This document shows, piece by piece, positions 47,806-59,468 of a stretch of 64,000 nt of DNA. The position numbers and the translations under genes were made by a program. The stretch is from NCBI RefSeq assembly GCF_029543245.1, contig NZ_JARQWV010000017.1:62001-126000 (forward strand). The letters are read 5' to 3'. The stretch comes from Caulobacter endophyticus. Lineage in GTDB: Bacteria > Pseudomonadota > Alphaproteobacteria > Caulobacterales > Caulobacteraceae. Below the pieces are notes generated by a model that saw nothing but the letters and a program-made list of their open reading frames with translations, did no database searches and was not told where the DNA came from. Numbering within the stretch: the stretch's first letter is position 1; each line of letters starts with the position of its first letter.

Positions 47806-47970
47806 CCTTCTCCCCTTGCGGGAGAAGGTGGCGGCCGAAGGCTGACGGATGAGGGGTCTCTCAAACGCAAGACGCCGCGACAGCTGACCAGCCATCGCGT
47901 CGTTTCTGTTGGTGCGACCCCTCACCCGACCCCACTCCGTGGGGCCACCCTCTCCCGCAAGGGGAGAGGG
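47806..47970. repeat. Convergent-terminator repeat, copy B2
   Basis: 165 bp between convergent phoD and lysE-type genes. Left arm CCTTCTCCCCTTGCGGGAG, then GGATGAGGGGTCTCTCAAA; central hairpin 47871-47904 (GACGCCGCGA..TCGCGTCGTTT, one mismatch); right arm GACCCCTCACCCGACCCC, ending with CTCTCCCGCAAGGGGAGAG. Same order as copies B1, B3 and B4. Confidence 0.88.
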
Positions 47971-47976
47971 ATCCTG

Positions 47977-48603
47977 CTACCGCCGCTCCAGCGCCAGGCG
48001 CAGGCCGAACGCGATGAACACCCCGCCGCTGATGCGGTCGAGCCAGCGCACGACGGCGGCTTCGCGCAGCAGGCCGGCCAGGGGCGCGGTGGCGGCGATC
48101 AGCAGGCCGGCCCAGGCCAGGCCCAAGAGCACGTGGATCCCCGCCAGCAGCGTGCCGAACACGCCGGGGCTGGCGCCGGCCGGCACGAACTGCGGCAGGA
48201 ACGAGATGTAGAACACCCCGACCTTGGGATTGAGCAGGTTGGTGAACAGCCCGCGCCGGAACGAGTCCGCCAGACCGCCGCCGGTGGGCGACACCGCGCC
48301 CGGCTCGAAGCGGTCGCGCGGCTTCCACAGCATCCTGGCGCCCATCCAGACCAGATAGGCCGCGCCGGCCCACTTCAGGGCCGTGTAGGCCAGTTCCGAG
48401 GCCGTCAGCAGCGCCCCGGCCCCGAAGGCCGCGGCCATGCCCCAGACCAGGCACCCCATGCCGATGCCCATGGCCGCCGCCGCCGCCCGGCGCGGCCCTT
48501 CGGTGGCGGCGCTGCGCAAGACGAGGGCGGTGTCGAGGCCAGGCGTGATGGTCAGAAGGCTGGCGGCCAGGGTGAAGGCCAGCAGGGCTTCAGGCGTGGT
48601 CAT
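47977..48603 (-). CDS. LysE family translocator
   Basis: 208 residues with six membrane helices. It begins [20 protein letters not shown], the LysE/RhtB pattern, then [37 protein letters not shown] and [20 protein letters not shown]. Exports amino acids or homoserine lactones. Its start overlaps the 3' end of hisI by 14 bases, so the two are likely co-transcribed; a functional link is not obvious. Confidence 0.92.
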   Translation of the reverse strand: MTTPEALLAFTLAASLLTITPGLDTALVLRSAATEGPRRAAAAAMGIGMGCLVWGMAAAFGAGALLTASELAYTALKWAGAAYLVWMGARMLWKPRDRFEPGAVSPTGGGLADSFRRGLFTNLLNPKVGVFYISFLPQFVPAGASPGVFGTLLAGIHVLLGLAWAGLLIAATAPLAGLLREAAVVRWLDRISGGVFIAFGLRLALERR

Positions 48604-49021
48604 GGACGTGGTCTTCCTCGCGCTCGACCAGCTGGCCGTTTTCCCAGACCCGATAGAAGCACGAGCGGAAGCCCACGTGGCAGGCCCCGCCGTCGCCCTG
48701 CGGCCGCACCTTGATCACGACCGCGTCCTGGTCGCAGTCGATGCGCACCTGCGTGACGATCTGCAGCTGGCCGCTGGTCTCGCCCTTCTTCCACAGGCCG
48801 TTGCGCGAACGGCTGAAATAGTGGGCCACGCCCGTGTCCAGCGTCAGCTTCAGGGCCTCGTCGTTCATCCAGGCCAGCATCAGGATCTCGCCGGTGTCGG
48901 CGTGCTGAGCCACCGCCGCCACAAGGCCGTTCGCGTCGAAGCGCGGGGCGATGGCGACGCCCCGTTCCAGGGCCTGCTTGTCGGGGGCGGCGGGGAAGAT
49001 CTGGCTGGTCATCAAAGACAT
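48590..49021 (-). CDS. hisI: Phosphoribosyl-AMP cyclohydrolase
   Basis: 143 residues from 49021; nearby ATGs at 49030 and 49012 are alternatives, and none has a strong ribosome site. It catalyses the third step of histidine synthesis, opening the purine ring of PR-AMP. The signatures are [38 protein letters not shown], then [11 protein letters not shown] (Mg aspartates) and [13 protein letters not shown] (Zn cysteines). It is separate from other his genes in this window. The C-terminus is a short charged tail, [12 protein letters not shown]. Confidence 0.95.
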   Translation of the reverse strand: MSLMTSQIFPAAPDKQALERGVAIAPRFDANGLVAAVAQHADTGEILMLAWMNDEALKLTLDTGVAHYFSRSRNGLWKKGETSGQLQIVTQVRIDCDQDAVVIKVRPQGDGGACHVGFRSCFYRVWENGQLVEREEDHVHDHA

Positions 49022-49087
49022 ATGGCGCAACAGGCCCGGTTCAGGCTAGCTTCTTGCCGCCGGCGGGGGACGGAAACGACAGGGACG

Positions 49088-49972
49088 ATGGACCTCAAGT
49101 CCAGCATCAAGGACGGCGTGGCGGCCCTGGACCGCCGGATGCGTCCGTGGGCCCAGCGCTCGAAGGCCAACGCATGGGCCTACGAGTTCCTGCTGTTCGG
49201 CCTGAAGCAAGCCTGGGCCTGCCTGTTCGGCGGCCTGATGCTGGTGCTGCTGGTCGGCACCTATCTGTTCTGGCCGCACGACGCGGCGCTCGCCCGCTAC
49301 GACTTCCTCGTCATCGCCTCGATCGCCATCCAGGCGATGCTGATCCTGCTGAAGCTGGAGCGCTGGGACGAGGCGGCGGTGATCCTGATCTTCCACCTGG
49401 TCGGTACGGCCATGGAGATCTTCAAGACCGCCCACGGTTCGTGGATCTATCCCGAGCCCAGCGTCCTGCGGATCGGCGACGTGCCGCTGTTCACCGGCTT
49501 CATGTACGCCTGCGTCGGCAGCTACATCGCCCGCATCTGGCGCCTGTTCGACATCACCTTCATCCGCTACCCGCCGTTCTGGAGCGCCCACGTCCTGGCG
49601 GTGCTGATCTATCTGAACTTCTTCACCCACCACTATGTCACCGACATGCGGCTGGGGCTGTTCGCCCTGTCGGCCCTCTTGTTCGGCCGCACCTGGTTCG
49701 TGTTCACGCCCGACCGCGTGCAGCGGCGCATGCCGATGCTGCTGGGGCTGATGCTGGTGGCGCTGTTCATCTGGCTGGCCGAGAACCTCGGCACCGCCGC
49801 CGGGGCCTGGATCTATCCCAGCCAGCGCGAGGGCTGGCACATGGTGCCGATCGAGAAGCTGGGCGCCTGGTACCTGCTGATGACCATCAGCTTCGTGCTG
49901 GTCAGCCTCGTCCACCGCCCGCTCGACGCCTGCGTCGAACGCCTGCGCGAAGGGATCCGGGCGGCGGTGTAA
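49088..49972 (+). CDS. DUF817 family membrane protein
   Basis: 294 residues, about eight membrane helices. Family features: YEFLLFGLKQAWACLFGGLM near residue 28, HLVGTAMEIFKTAHGSWIYP, FTGFMYACVGSYIARIWRLF, YLNFFTHHYVTDMRL, and WLAENLGTAAGAWIYPSQ, with the conserved WIYP repeated in both halves, suggesting internal duplication. The function is not known. It is divergent from hisI, sharing a short promoter region, and ends at a terminator repeat. Confidence 0.88.
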   Translation: MDLKSSIKDGVAALDRRMRPWAQRSKANAWAYEFLLFGLKQAWACLFGGLMLVLLVGTYLFWPHDAALARYDFLVIASIAIQAMLILLKLERWDEAAVILIFHLVGTAMEIFKTAHGSWIYPEPSVLRIGDVPLFTGFMYACVGSYIARIWRLFDITFIRYPPFWSAHVLAVLIYLNFFTHHYVTDMRLGLFALSALLFGRTWFVFTPDRVQRRMPMLLGLMLVALFIWLAENLGTAAGAWIYPSQREGWHMVPIEKLGAWYLLMTISFVLVSLVHRPLDACVERLREGIRAAV

Positions 49973-49984
49973 GGGCTCACGCGT

Positions 49985-50147
49985 CCTTCTCCCCTTGCGG
50001 GAGAAGGTGTCGACGCAGTCGACGGATGAGGGGTCTCTCAAACGCAAGACGCCGCGACAGCCGATCAGCTGTCGCGGCGTTTTCGTGGGGGCGACCCCTC
50101 ACCCGACCCCGCTCCGCGGGGCCACCCTCTCCCGCAAGGGGAGAGGG
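49985..50147. repeat. Convergent-terminator repeat, copy B3
   Basis: 163 bp between convergent DUF817 and folE genes. Central hairpin 50049-50083 with a 12-bp stem CGCCGCGACAGC / GCTGTCGCGGCG followed by TTTTCG. Arms as in B2 and B4. Within the stem, the C-G pair of this copy corresponds to A-T in B4, a paired change. Confidence 0.9.
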
Positions 50148-50153
50148 ATCTGG

Positions 50154-50792
50154 TTATTTGCGCGTGACCAGATCCATGAACCGCTGCTGCAAAACCTTGT
50201 CGGTCTTGAACACGCCGCGGAACTGGGTGGTGATGGTCGAGACGTCGTGGTGGTGCACGCCGCGGGTCGACATGCACTGGTGCTCGGCGTCGATCAGCAC
50301 GGCCACGCCGGCGGCCGAGAGGTGATCCTCGATGGCGTCGGCGACCTGCATGGTCATGGTTTCCTGGGTCTGCAGGCGCTTGGCGTAGATCTCGACCAGG
50401 CGCGCCAGCTTCGACAGGCCCACGACCTTGCCGGTGGGCATGTAGGCCACCCAGGCCTTGCCCAGGAACGGCGCCATGTGGTGCTCGCAGTGGCTCTGCA
50501 CGTCGATGCCGCGCAGCATGACCATGTCGTCATAGCCCTGCACGTCCTCGAAGGTGCGCGACAGCTCCTTGGCCGGGTCGCCGTGATAGCCGGCGAACCA
50601 CTCGCCATAGGCGTCGACCACGCGCTTTGGCGTGTCGAGCAGGCCTTCGCGGTCGGGGTTGTCGCCCGCCCAGGCCAGCAGCGTGCGCACGGCGGCCATG
50701 GCTTCGTCGCGGGTGGGGCGCTGGGCGGGTTCAAGATCAAGACCGGTGTCGTCAGAGCCGATCAGGGTTCGCTCGCGGGTCAGGGCGTCCAT
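50154..50792 (-). CDS. folE: GTP cyclohydrolase I
   Basis: 212 residues, start at 50792 (MDALTRERT). It opens GTP to 7,8-dihydroneopterin triphosphate for folate, and queuosine in some bacteria. Signatures: GLLDTPKRVVDAYGEW, MLRGIDVQSHCEHHMAPF (Zn Cys and His), AYMPTGKVVGLSKLARLVEI, and HQCMSTRGVHHHDVSTITT with the second Zn Cys. It is divergent from cysS, with 192 bases between the starts. Confidence 0.96.
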   Translation of the reverse strand: MDALTRERTLIGSDDTGLDLEPAQRPTRDEAMAAVRTLLAWAGDNPDREGLLDTPKRVVDAYGEWFAGYHGDPAKELSRTFEDVQGYDDMVMLRGIDVQSHCEHHMAPFLGKAWVAYMPTGKVVGLSKLARLVEIYAKRLQTQETMTMQVADAIEDHLSAAGVAVLIDAEHQCMSTRGVHHHDVSTITTQFRGVFKTDKVLQQRFMDLVTRK

Positions 50793-50984
50793 GTTTTCGC
50801 GGGGGTTCTTTCCACGGGCTGAGTTGCGCCAGGACGCCTGTCGCCCTGGAATTACGCGTGCCACCCGTTCAAGGCGCGCCCTTCACGTTGCAAAGACGTG
50901 GTTCGAAGGCGCGCACCTCGCTATATGGGTCCGGTTTTTCGTTCCGACAACACCCTTCCGCTGCGTCAAGGCGACCGAGTTTTC

Positions 50985-52376
<1,392 letters not shown>

Positions 52377-52384
52377 GCCCTTTT

Positions 52385-52549
52385 CCTTCTCCCCTTGCGG
52401 GAGAAGGTGTCGGCGAAAGCCGACGGATGAGGGGTCTCTCAAAAGCAAGACGCCGCGAAAGCTGATCGGCTTTCGCGGCGTTTCTGTTCGTGCGACCCCT
52501 CACCCGACCTCCCTCCGGGAGGCCACCCTCTCCCGCAAGGGGAGAGGGG
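52385..52549. repeat. Convergent-terminator repeat, copy B4
   Basis: 165 bp between convergent cysS and the GT39-like gene. Central hairpin 52449-52483, stem CGCCGCGAAAGC / GCTTTCGCGGCG, then TTTCTG. Left arm CCTTCTCCCCTTGCGGGAG with a GTCGGCGAAAGCCGAC hairpin; right arm CGACCCCTCACCCGAC, CTCCCTCCGGGAG, ending CTCTCCCGCAAGGGGAGAG. Confidence 0.9.
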
Positions 52550-52550
52550 C

Positions 52551-54134
52551 TCATCTAGCCGTCGACCCGCCGTTCTCCGGATCGGGCGGCAACCCCGTCT
52601 TCGGATCGCGCGGCACGGGCGCGAAACCCTCGGCGATGAACAGGTCCGTCCGCCGGTTGCGCTTCTTGTCCAGGCGCACGCGCACGATCTCGTCGCCCGA
52701 ATGGGCCTTGAAGTCCTGCTCGATCTTGGCGCGGTAGACGCCCTCCAGGCTGGCGACCAGCGCCCGGCGGCCGTATTCCGGCGTCAGCGGGGCCTCGGTC
52801 TCGGCCTGGTTCTGCGGATGGGCCTCGTGCACCCAGATGCGCAGCGGCGGGGCGCCGAACGTGCCCCAGTAGTCGCGACCGTAATAGGCCGCCACGTTGA
52901 ACAGGAAGCGGTCGTCCACGGTCACCGAGGTCACGCCGACGCCGGCCTGTTCCTCGCGGGCCCGGTCGATGATCGCCTGCACCGTCTGGTCCCAGCCGCG
53001 CACCCGCTTGAAGCTGTTGGACAGGCCGATGCTGTCGGCCAGGCGCGGGTTGGTCAGGCAGGCCAGGAACAGGCCCGCGAATGCGCCCTGCACGGCCAGG
53101 CCCGCGATCAGCCACCTGCGCGCGCCCCAGCGCATCATCCAGCCGGCCGCCAGCACCGAGCCGGCGACATAGGCGGCGGCCGCCCAGTTGGCGTTGGCGC
53201 GGCTGACGAAGGCCTGGCCGGCCACGGTCAGGAGGGGGGGGAGGGCAAAGCACAGCAGCAGCACGTCGGCCGGCTGCAACTTGCGGCGCACCGCCAGCAC
53301 GATCCCGCCGCCCAGCAGCACGCCGAAGGGCAGGGGGCCGAACACCCCGAACTGCGAACCGATGAACTCGACCAGCTCGCGCGGGTTGAACAGCGAGTGC
53401 GAGCCCCAGTTGGCGTTGGCGGCGGTGTGCTCGACCGTGGCGAACTTGTGGGCGGCGTTCCAGATCACGTTCGGCGCGAAGACGGCGATCAGCACGCCGA
53501 AGAAGGCCAGGGCCATCGGCCAGGTCCACACCTTGCGGGCCTGCCGCGATAGGGCCAGGTACGCGCCGATGCTGGCCAGCACATAGACCGCCGCGTACTT
53601 CGACAGGAAGGCCAGGCCCAGGGCCGCGCCCAGGCCCGCGGCGACCAGCAGGCGCCTGCGGCCGGCTTCGACGGCGGGCAGCGAGACATAGGCCCAGATC
53701 GTCAGGGCCAGGAAGAACAGCAGCGGCGCGTCGGTGCCGATCACCGCCGACGACAGGGCCACCCCCGGCATCAGCGCATAGACCGCCGAGGCCGCCAGGC
53801 CCGTCCAGCCGCCGTAGAGCCGCCGGGCGATGCGATGGAGCACCAGGGCGGTGGCCCCGTGCAGCAGCGGCCCGCCCACCCGCAGCCAGGCCTCCTGGTC
53901 GCCGCCGATCTGGGTGGTCAGCCAGATGACCCAGGCCACCATCGGCGGCTTGGAGTAGTAGCCGAAGTCCAGGGTCCGCGACCAAAGCCAGTACTGGGCT
54001 TCGTCCGGGTACAGCTCGAGCGGCGTCGAAAAAATCGCCAGCACCCGGACGATCGTCAAAAGGCCTACCGCGATCACGGTGAGGCGCCAGGCGCGGGCTT
54101 CGGAATCCAAGGCGGGCAAGGCGGCAGCGGTCAT
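52551..54134 (-). CDS. Glycosyltransferase family 39 / ArnT-like membrane transferase
   Basis: 527 residues. About eleven membrane helices with the GT-C signature ELYPDEAQYWLWSRTLDFGYY near residue 40, in which the acidic pair is catalytic, then YSKPPMVAWVIWLTTQIGG and LLHGATALVLHRIARRLYGG. The soluble C-terminus (about 390-527) includes FNVAAYYGRDYWGTFG and ends in a Pro-rich tail. Such enzymes use polyprenyl-phosphate sugars to modify lipid A, proteins or polysaccharides in the periplasm. The acceptor is unknown. Confidence 0.9.
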   Translation of the reverse strand: MTAAALPALDSEARAWRLTVIAVGLLTIVRVLAIFSTPLELYPDEAQYWLWSRTLDFGYYSKPPMVAWVIWLTTQIGGDQEAWLRVGGPLLHGATALVLHRIARRLYGGWTGLAASAVYALMPGVALSSAVIGTDAPLLFFLALTIWAYVSLPAVEAGRRRLLVAAGLGAALGLAFLSKYAAVYVLASIGAYLALSRQARKVWTWPMALAFFGVLIAVFAPNVIWNAAHKFATVEHTAANANWGSHSLFNPRELVEFIGSQFGVFGPLPFGVLLGGGIVLAVRRKLQPADVLLLCFALPPLLTVAGQAFVSRANANWAAAAYVAGSVLAAGWMMRWGARRWLIAGLAVQGAFAGLFLACLTNPRLADSIGLSNSFKRVRGWDQTVQAIIDRAREEQAGVGVTSVTVDDRFLFNVAAYYGRDYWGTFGAPPLRIWVHEAHPQNQAETEAPLTPEYGRRALVASLEGVYRAKIEQDFKAHSGDEIVRVRLDKKRNRRTDLFIAEGFAPVPRDPKTGLPPDPENGGSTAR

Positions 54135-54322
54135 GCCCTCTCCTTAGCCAAGTAAGTGAAATCTGACCAATCGTTCCGCAAACGACCGTCGTTGTGGCAG
54201 TTTCTGGGCGATCGTGGCGTTTCCGTCACCAAACCTTCGAAATGTTTCGCTAAACCCCCGGAACGATGCGGATTGATGCTCACCTTTAGGGCTCGCGTCA
54301 AAGAATGAGGGGATCCTTCGAT

Positions 54323-56761
54323 ATGAACACGAAAAAAATCGCCTGCCTGGCGTCGACCGCGCTGGTCGGCAGCCTGCTGGCGGCGACCGCCGCTTTCGCC
54401 CAGTCGACCGGTTCGTCGGAAGTCGACCAGGTTGTCGTCACCGCCGCGCGCGCCCGCGCCATCGCCGGCCAGGTCCAAGAGACCCTGCCGAAGTCGCGCG
54501 CCACGATCGACGGCGCCTACCTGCAGAACCAGGCCACCGGCCAGAACATCTTCCAGTCGCTGAACCAGCTTCCGGGCGTCAGCTTCACCAACAACGACCC
54601 GTACGGCTCGTCGGGCGGCAACCTGCGCCTGCGCGGCTTCGACGGTAACCGCGTCTCGGTCACCTTCGACGGCGTTCCGCTGAACGACACCGGCAACTAC
54701 GCCGTGTACCCCAACCAGATGCTGGACCCCGAGCTGATCAGCCGCGCCAGCGTCAACCTGGGCGCCACCGACGTCGACAGCCCGACCGCTTCGGCCACGG
54801 GCGGCACGATCAACTACACCACCCGTCTTCCGGGCACGGAAGCCGGCGGCATCGCCACCGCTTCGTTCGGCTCGGACAACTATCACCGCGGCTTCCTGAT
54901 GCTGGAAAGCGGCGAAGTCGGCCCGCTCGGCACCCGCGTCTTCGTGGCTGGCAGCTACCAGAAGTACGACAAGTTCAAGGGCCCGGGCGAACTGGAAAAG
55001 AAGCAGTTCAACGCCCGCATCTATCAGCCGATCGGCGACAACGGCGACTTCGTCAGCCTTGCCGCCAACTATAACATCAACCGCAACAACAACATCCGCG
55101 CCCTGACGCTGTCGGACTTCCGTAACTTCGGCAAGAACTACGACTTCGACCCGACCTGCCCGGCCGCCAGCGCCGGCAACTGCGCCAACTTCTACGGCCG
55201 CCAGGTCAACCCGTCGAACACCGGCAGCATCCGCGGCGCCGGCCTGTTCCACGTCGCCGAAAACCTGCGCCTGACCGTCGACCCGTCGTTCTCGTACACC
55301 CTGGCCGACGGCGGCTCGCAGCTGGGCACGATCAGCGAAACCGACGGTCGCGTCCGCGGCACGCGCTTCGGCTCGATCACCGGCTTCGACCTGAACGGCA
55401 ACGGCACCACCACCGACACCGTCGCGTTCTTCGCCCCGTCGGTCACCAACACCCGCCGCTACAGCCTGACCACCTCGCTGATCTGGGACATCAACCCCCA
55501 GAACCGCATCCGCGTGGCCTACACCGGCGACTACGGCCGTCACCGTCAGACGGGTGAGTTCACCTACCTGAATCCGGATGGCACCACGACCAACGTGTTC
55601 GGCGGCAAGGAAGGCCACGGCAAGACCGTCGCCACGGCCGACGGTTCGTTCCTGCGCAACCGCGACCGCTTCTCGATCGCCCAGCTGAACCAGGTCGCGG
55701 CCGAATATGTCGGCAAGTTCTACGACAACCGCCTGGTCGTGAACGCCGGCGTCCGCGCCCCGTTCTTCAAGCGTGAACTGAACCAGTTCTGCTACACGAC
55801 CAACGCCTCGACCCTCCCGGGCGTCGTCACCGGCTTCAACGTGATCTGCACCACGCAGACCCCGAACGCTCCGGCCGCCGACGGTTCGGTCACCCTCGGT
55901 TCGTCGTCGACCAAGTACATCGCGCCGTGGTCGGCCACCGTGAAGTACGACAAGGTCCTGCCGAACGCCGGCCTGACCTATCAGATCGCTCCGGGTCACT
56001 CGATCTACACCAGCTACGCCGAGGGCTTCTCGTCGCCGCGTACCGACAACCTCTACACCGCGACCCTGGTCAACGGTAAGGGCGCGCCGGCCGACACCCA
56101 GCCGGAAACCACCCGCACCTTCGACCTGGGCTACCGCTACGCTTCGGGCCAGCTGCTGGCCACCGTCGCGGCGTGGAGCACGAAGTACAAGAACCGCATC
56201 GTGCAGTCGTACGATCCGGACCTGGGCATCAGCATCGACCGCAACGTCGGCGACGTCGACGCCTTCGGTCTGGACACCCAGGCCGCCTGGCGCCTGGCCG
56301 ACTACCTGACCGTCACGGCCTCGTACTCGTACAACAACAGCGAGATTCAGTCGGACCTGGTCAACGGCGCCGCCGCCGGCAACGTCCTGCCGCTGAAGGG
56401 CAAGCAGATCGTCGAAACCCCGACGCACACCTTCGGTGGCCGCGTCGACTGGGACATCACCGAGAAGCTGCACTTCGGCGTCCAGGGCAAGTTCACCGGC
56501 GACCGCTACTCGACCGACGTGAACGACGAAGTCGCTCCGCACTACACTGTGTGGGATCTCGACGTGCGTTACGAACTGCCGTTCGCCGAGCGCACCTACG
56601 CGCAACTGAACGTCACCAACCTGTTCGACGAAACCTACTTCGGTTCGATCAGCTCGCGCACCAACGCCCTGCCGATCACCGGCGTCTCGGGCACCGGCGC
56701 TCCGACCTACTACATCGGCGCTCCGCGCACCGTGCAGTTCACCCTGCGCACGGAGTTCTAA
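54323..56761 (+). CDS. TonB-dependent receptor
   Basis: 812 residues, start at 54323 with GAGGGG about 12 bases upstream. Signal peptide IACLASTALVGSLLAATAAF then AQ. The plug domain (about 40-170) includes QVVVTAARARAIAGQVQET and the plug motif LRLRGFDGNRVSVTFDGVPL. The rest is a 22-strand barrel ending in a C-terminal Phe (LRTEF), as outer-membrane proteins do. Within the barrel GLTYQIAPGHSIYTSYAEGF and DVRYELPFAERTYAQLNVTNLFD are typical. It imports siderophores, vitamins or sugars; the ligand is not indicated. A strong terminator follows. Confidence 0.94.
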   Translation: MNTKKIACLASTALVGSLLAATAAFAQSTGSSEVDQVVVTAARARAIAGQVQETLPKSRATIDGAYLQNQATGQNIFQSLNQLPGVSFTNNDPYGSSGGNLRLRGFDGNRVSVTFDGVPLNDTGNYAVYPNQMLDPELISRASVNLGATDVDSPTASATGGTINYTTRLPGTEAGGIATASFGSDNYHRGFLMLESGEVGPLGTRVFVAGSYQKYDKFKGPGELEKKQFNARIYQPIGDNGDFVSLAANYNINRNNNIRALTLSDFRNFGKNYDFDPTCPAASAGNCANFYGRQVNPSNTGSIRGAGLFHVAENLRLTVDPSFSYTLADGGSQLGTISETDGRVRGTRFGSITGFDLNGNGTTTDTVAFFAPSVTNTRRYSLTTSLIWDINPQNRIRVAYTGDYGRHRQTGEFTYLNPDGTTTNVFGGKEGHGKTVATADGSFLRNRDRFSIAQLNQVAAEYVGKFYDNRLVVNAGVRAPFFKRELNQFCYTTNASTLPGVVTGFNVICTTQTPNAPAADGSVTLGSSSTKYIAPWSATVKYDKVLPNAGLTYQIAPGHSIYTSYAEGFSSPRTDNLYTATLVNGKGAPADTQPETTRTFDLGYRYASGQLLATVAAWSTKYKNRIVQSYDPDLGISIDRNVGDVDAFGLDTQAAWRLADYLTVTASYSYNNSEIQSDLVNGAAAGNVLPLKGKQIVETPTHTFGGRVDWDITEKLHFGVQGKFTGDRYSTDVNDEVAPHYTVWDLDVRYELPFAERTYAQLNVTNLFDETYFGSISSRTNALPITGVSGTGAPTYYIGAPRTVQFTLRTEF

Positions 56762-56792
56762 GACCTGCGCATCCTCTCCGGATGCACGGGAA

Positions 56793-56824
56793 GGGCGGCT
56801 CTTCGGAGCCGCCCTTTTTCTTTT
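56793..56824 (+). terminator. Rho-independent terminator after the TonB receptor
   Basis: Perfect 9-bp stem GGGCGGCTC / GAGCCGCCC with a TTCG tetraloop followed by TTTTTCTTTT. A textbook intrinsic terminator about 30 bases after the stop codon. Confidence 0.95.
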
Positions 56825-56908
56825 GTCGCACCAATTTGCTAGATAGCGCGCTTGACCCCCGGGCCATCCGGGGCCATCTGCGCCCCTCGTTTTGACCAGG
56901 TTTCGAAA

Positions 56909-57913
56909 ATGACCCTCACCGTTCCCGCCGAGTGGGCTCCGCACCGCGCCATGTGGCTGGGCTTCCCGAGCCATGGCGAGCATTGGAAGGAAGACCTCGA
57001 GCAAGCCCAGAAGGAGGTCGCCGACCTCGCCCGGGCGCTGGCTGGTCCCGGCGGCGAGCGCGTGCGCCTGATGGTCGTCGGCGACGAGGCCGAGGCCGCC
57101 GCCCGCGCCCTGCTGTCCGACACCAGCGTCGAGATCGTCCGCGGCCAGTTCGGCGACATCTGGCTGCGCGACACCGGCCCGATCTTCACCGAGACCGCCC
57201 AGGGGCCGTCGGCCGCCGGCTTCAAGTTCAACGGCTGGGGCGGCAAGTACGAGCTGGAGGGCGACGAGATCGTCGCCGAGCAGATCGCCGCGGCCTCGGG
57301 CGTGGCGCTGGTTCGCAACGACTTCGTGCTGGAAGGCGGATCGCTCGACCACGACGGCCTGGGCACGGTGCTGACCACCCGCCAGTGCGTGCTGAACGAC
57401 AACCGCAATCCGGGCATGGACGAGGCCGCCATCACCGCCGCCTTCGCCGCCTCGATGGGGATCAAGAAGGTGCTGTGGCTGGGCGATGGTCTGCTCAACG
57501 ACCACACCGACGGCCACGTCGACAACCTGGCCCGCTTCGTCGCCCCGGGCGTGGTGGCCTGTCCTATGGCCTTCGGCGCCGACGATCCCAACGCCGAGGT
57601 CTATGCCGAGACCGCCCGCCTGCTGGGCTCGATGACCGACAGCCGCGGTTCGCCGCTGCAGGTCGTGCGCATCCCCTCGCCGGGCCGCATCCTCGACGAG
57701 GACGGCGAGCCGATCCCGGCCTCGCACATGAACTTCCTGATCGCCAACGAGGCGGTGATCGTGCCGATCTACGCCGAGGAGTCGGGCGCCTTCGCCGTCG
57801 AGGTGATCAAGGGCCTGTTCCCCGAGCGCCAGGTCATCGGCCTGCCCTCGACCGCGATCCTCACCGGCGGTGGTTCGTTCCACTGCATCAGCCAGCAAGA
57901 ACCCGGGGAGTAA
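56909..57913 (+). CDS. aguA: Agmatine deiminase
   Basis: 334 residues, start at 56909 (MTLTVPAEWAPHRAMWLGFP). Peptidyl-arginine-deiminase family: VEIVRGQFGDIWLRDTGPIF, GGKYELEGDEI, NDFVLEGGSLDHDGLGTVL, LGDGLLNDHTDGHVDN and the catalytic Cys in GGGSFHCISQQEP near the C-terminus. It converts agmatine to N-carbamoylputrescine, the first step of putrescine synthesis by this route. The next gene encodes the following enzyme, six bases on. Confidence 0.95.
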   Translation: MTLTVPAEWAPHRAMWLGFPSHGEHWKEDLEQAQKEVADLARALAGPGGERVRLMVVGDEAEAAARALLSDTSVEIVRGQFGDIWLRDTGPIFTETAQGPSAAGFKFNGWGGKYELEGDEIVAEQIAAASGVALVRNDFVLEGGSLDHDGLGTVLTTRQCVLNDNRNPGMDEAAITAAFAASMGIKKVLWLGDGLLNDHTDGHVDNLARFVAPGVVACPMAFGADDPNAEVYAETARLLGSMTDSRGSPLQVVRIPSPGRILDEDGEPIPASHMNFLIANEAVIVPIYAEESGAFAVEVIKGLFPERQVIGLPSTAILTGGGSFHCISQQEPGE

Positions 57914-57919
57914 GTCGAC

Positions 57920-58801
<882 letters not shown>

Positions 58802-58827
58802 GGTCGGCGTCATAGGCAAGAACGACG

Positions 58828-58854
58828 AAGGGCGGGGTTTTCCCCGCCCTTTTT
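58828..58854 (+). terminator. Rho-independent terminator after the amidase gene
   Basis: Stem AAGGGCGGGG / CCCCGCCCTT with a TTTT loop, then a run of Ts. It follows the putrescine operon. Confidence 0.93.
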
Positions 58855-58940
58855 CGTGGTCCATGCCGCCAACAAGCCACGACCCGGGCGACGCCGCAAA
58901 CGCGCCGACTCCAAGCTTCACAGATGTCCGGAAAGGTCCT

Positions 58941-59016
58941 TGGTGGAGCCGAGGGGAATCGAACCCCTGACCTCCTCATTGCGAACGAGGCGCTCTACCA
59001 TCTGAGCTACGGCCCC
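58941..59016 (-). tRNA. tRNA-Ala (anticodon CGC)
   Basis: 76 nt cloverleaf on the minus strand. Acceptor GGGGCCG pairs with CGGCTCC, the D arm is GCTCAGATGGTAGAGC, the anticodon arm CCTCG-TTCGCAA-TGAGG gives anticodon CGC, and the T arm is AGGGGTTCGATTCCCCT. The CCA end is encoded (TGG at 58941-58943 on the plus strand). It reads alanine codon GCG. It lies between the putrescine operon and yggT, with no integrase or duplicated 3' end next to it. Confidence 0.97.
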
Positions 59017-59146
59017 AAGGAAGCGCGGAGATACGGTGGCCTGCGGCGTCCGTCAAGCGGCAGTTGCAGGGGGCCGCGAAAACAGCGCGGCCTTGCCAGG
59101 GCGGGCGGCGGCGGGCAAGAAGTCGGCGAGCTCGTACGGAACGCAC

Positions 59147-59461
59147 ATGGCCCCGCTGATCTATTTCGTCTTCTTCATCCTCAACGCCCTGCTCGACCTG
59201 CTGAAGTGGGCGGTGATCATCAGCGCCATCATCAGCTGGCTGGTGGCCTTCGACGTCATCAACCTGCGCAACAACGCGGTCTATCAGATCAGCCGCTTCC
59301 TCGACGCGGTGACGCGGCCGCTGCTGGCCCCGCTGCGCAAGGTCATTCCGCCGCTGGGCGGCGTCGACATCACCCCGATCATCCTGATCCTGGTGATCAT
59401 CGGCGTGCAGAGCTTCCTGCTGTTCCCGCTGCGCAACACCCTGCTCGGCATCCTGGGCTGA
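59147..59461 (+). CDS. YggT family membrane protein
   Basis: 104 residues from the ATG at 59147 (MAPLIYFVFF). Two main hydrophobic stretches (about 5-33 and 76-100) flank a loop with RNNAVYQISRFLDAVTRPLLA followed by PLRKVIPPLGGVD, the YggT signature. YggT proteins are linked with cell division and osmotic integrity, and are often placed next to YggU (DUF167), as here, with the next gene starting seven bases after its stop. Confidence 0.92.
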   Translation: MAPLIYFVFFILNALLDLLKWAVIISAIISWLVAFDVINLRNNAVYQISRFLDAVTRPLLAPLRKVIPPLGGVDITPIILILVIIGVQSFLLFPLRNTLLGILG

Positions 59462-59468
59462 TCCAGCC

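Noticed and set aside
59036..59146. N-terminal extension of YggT
   Set aside because: The extension has no ribosome site and begins right next to the tRNA; the canonical YggT start is at 59147.
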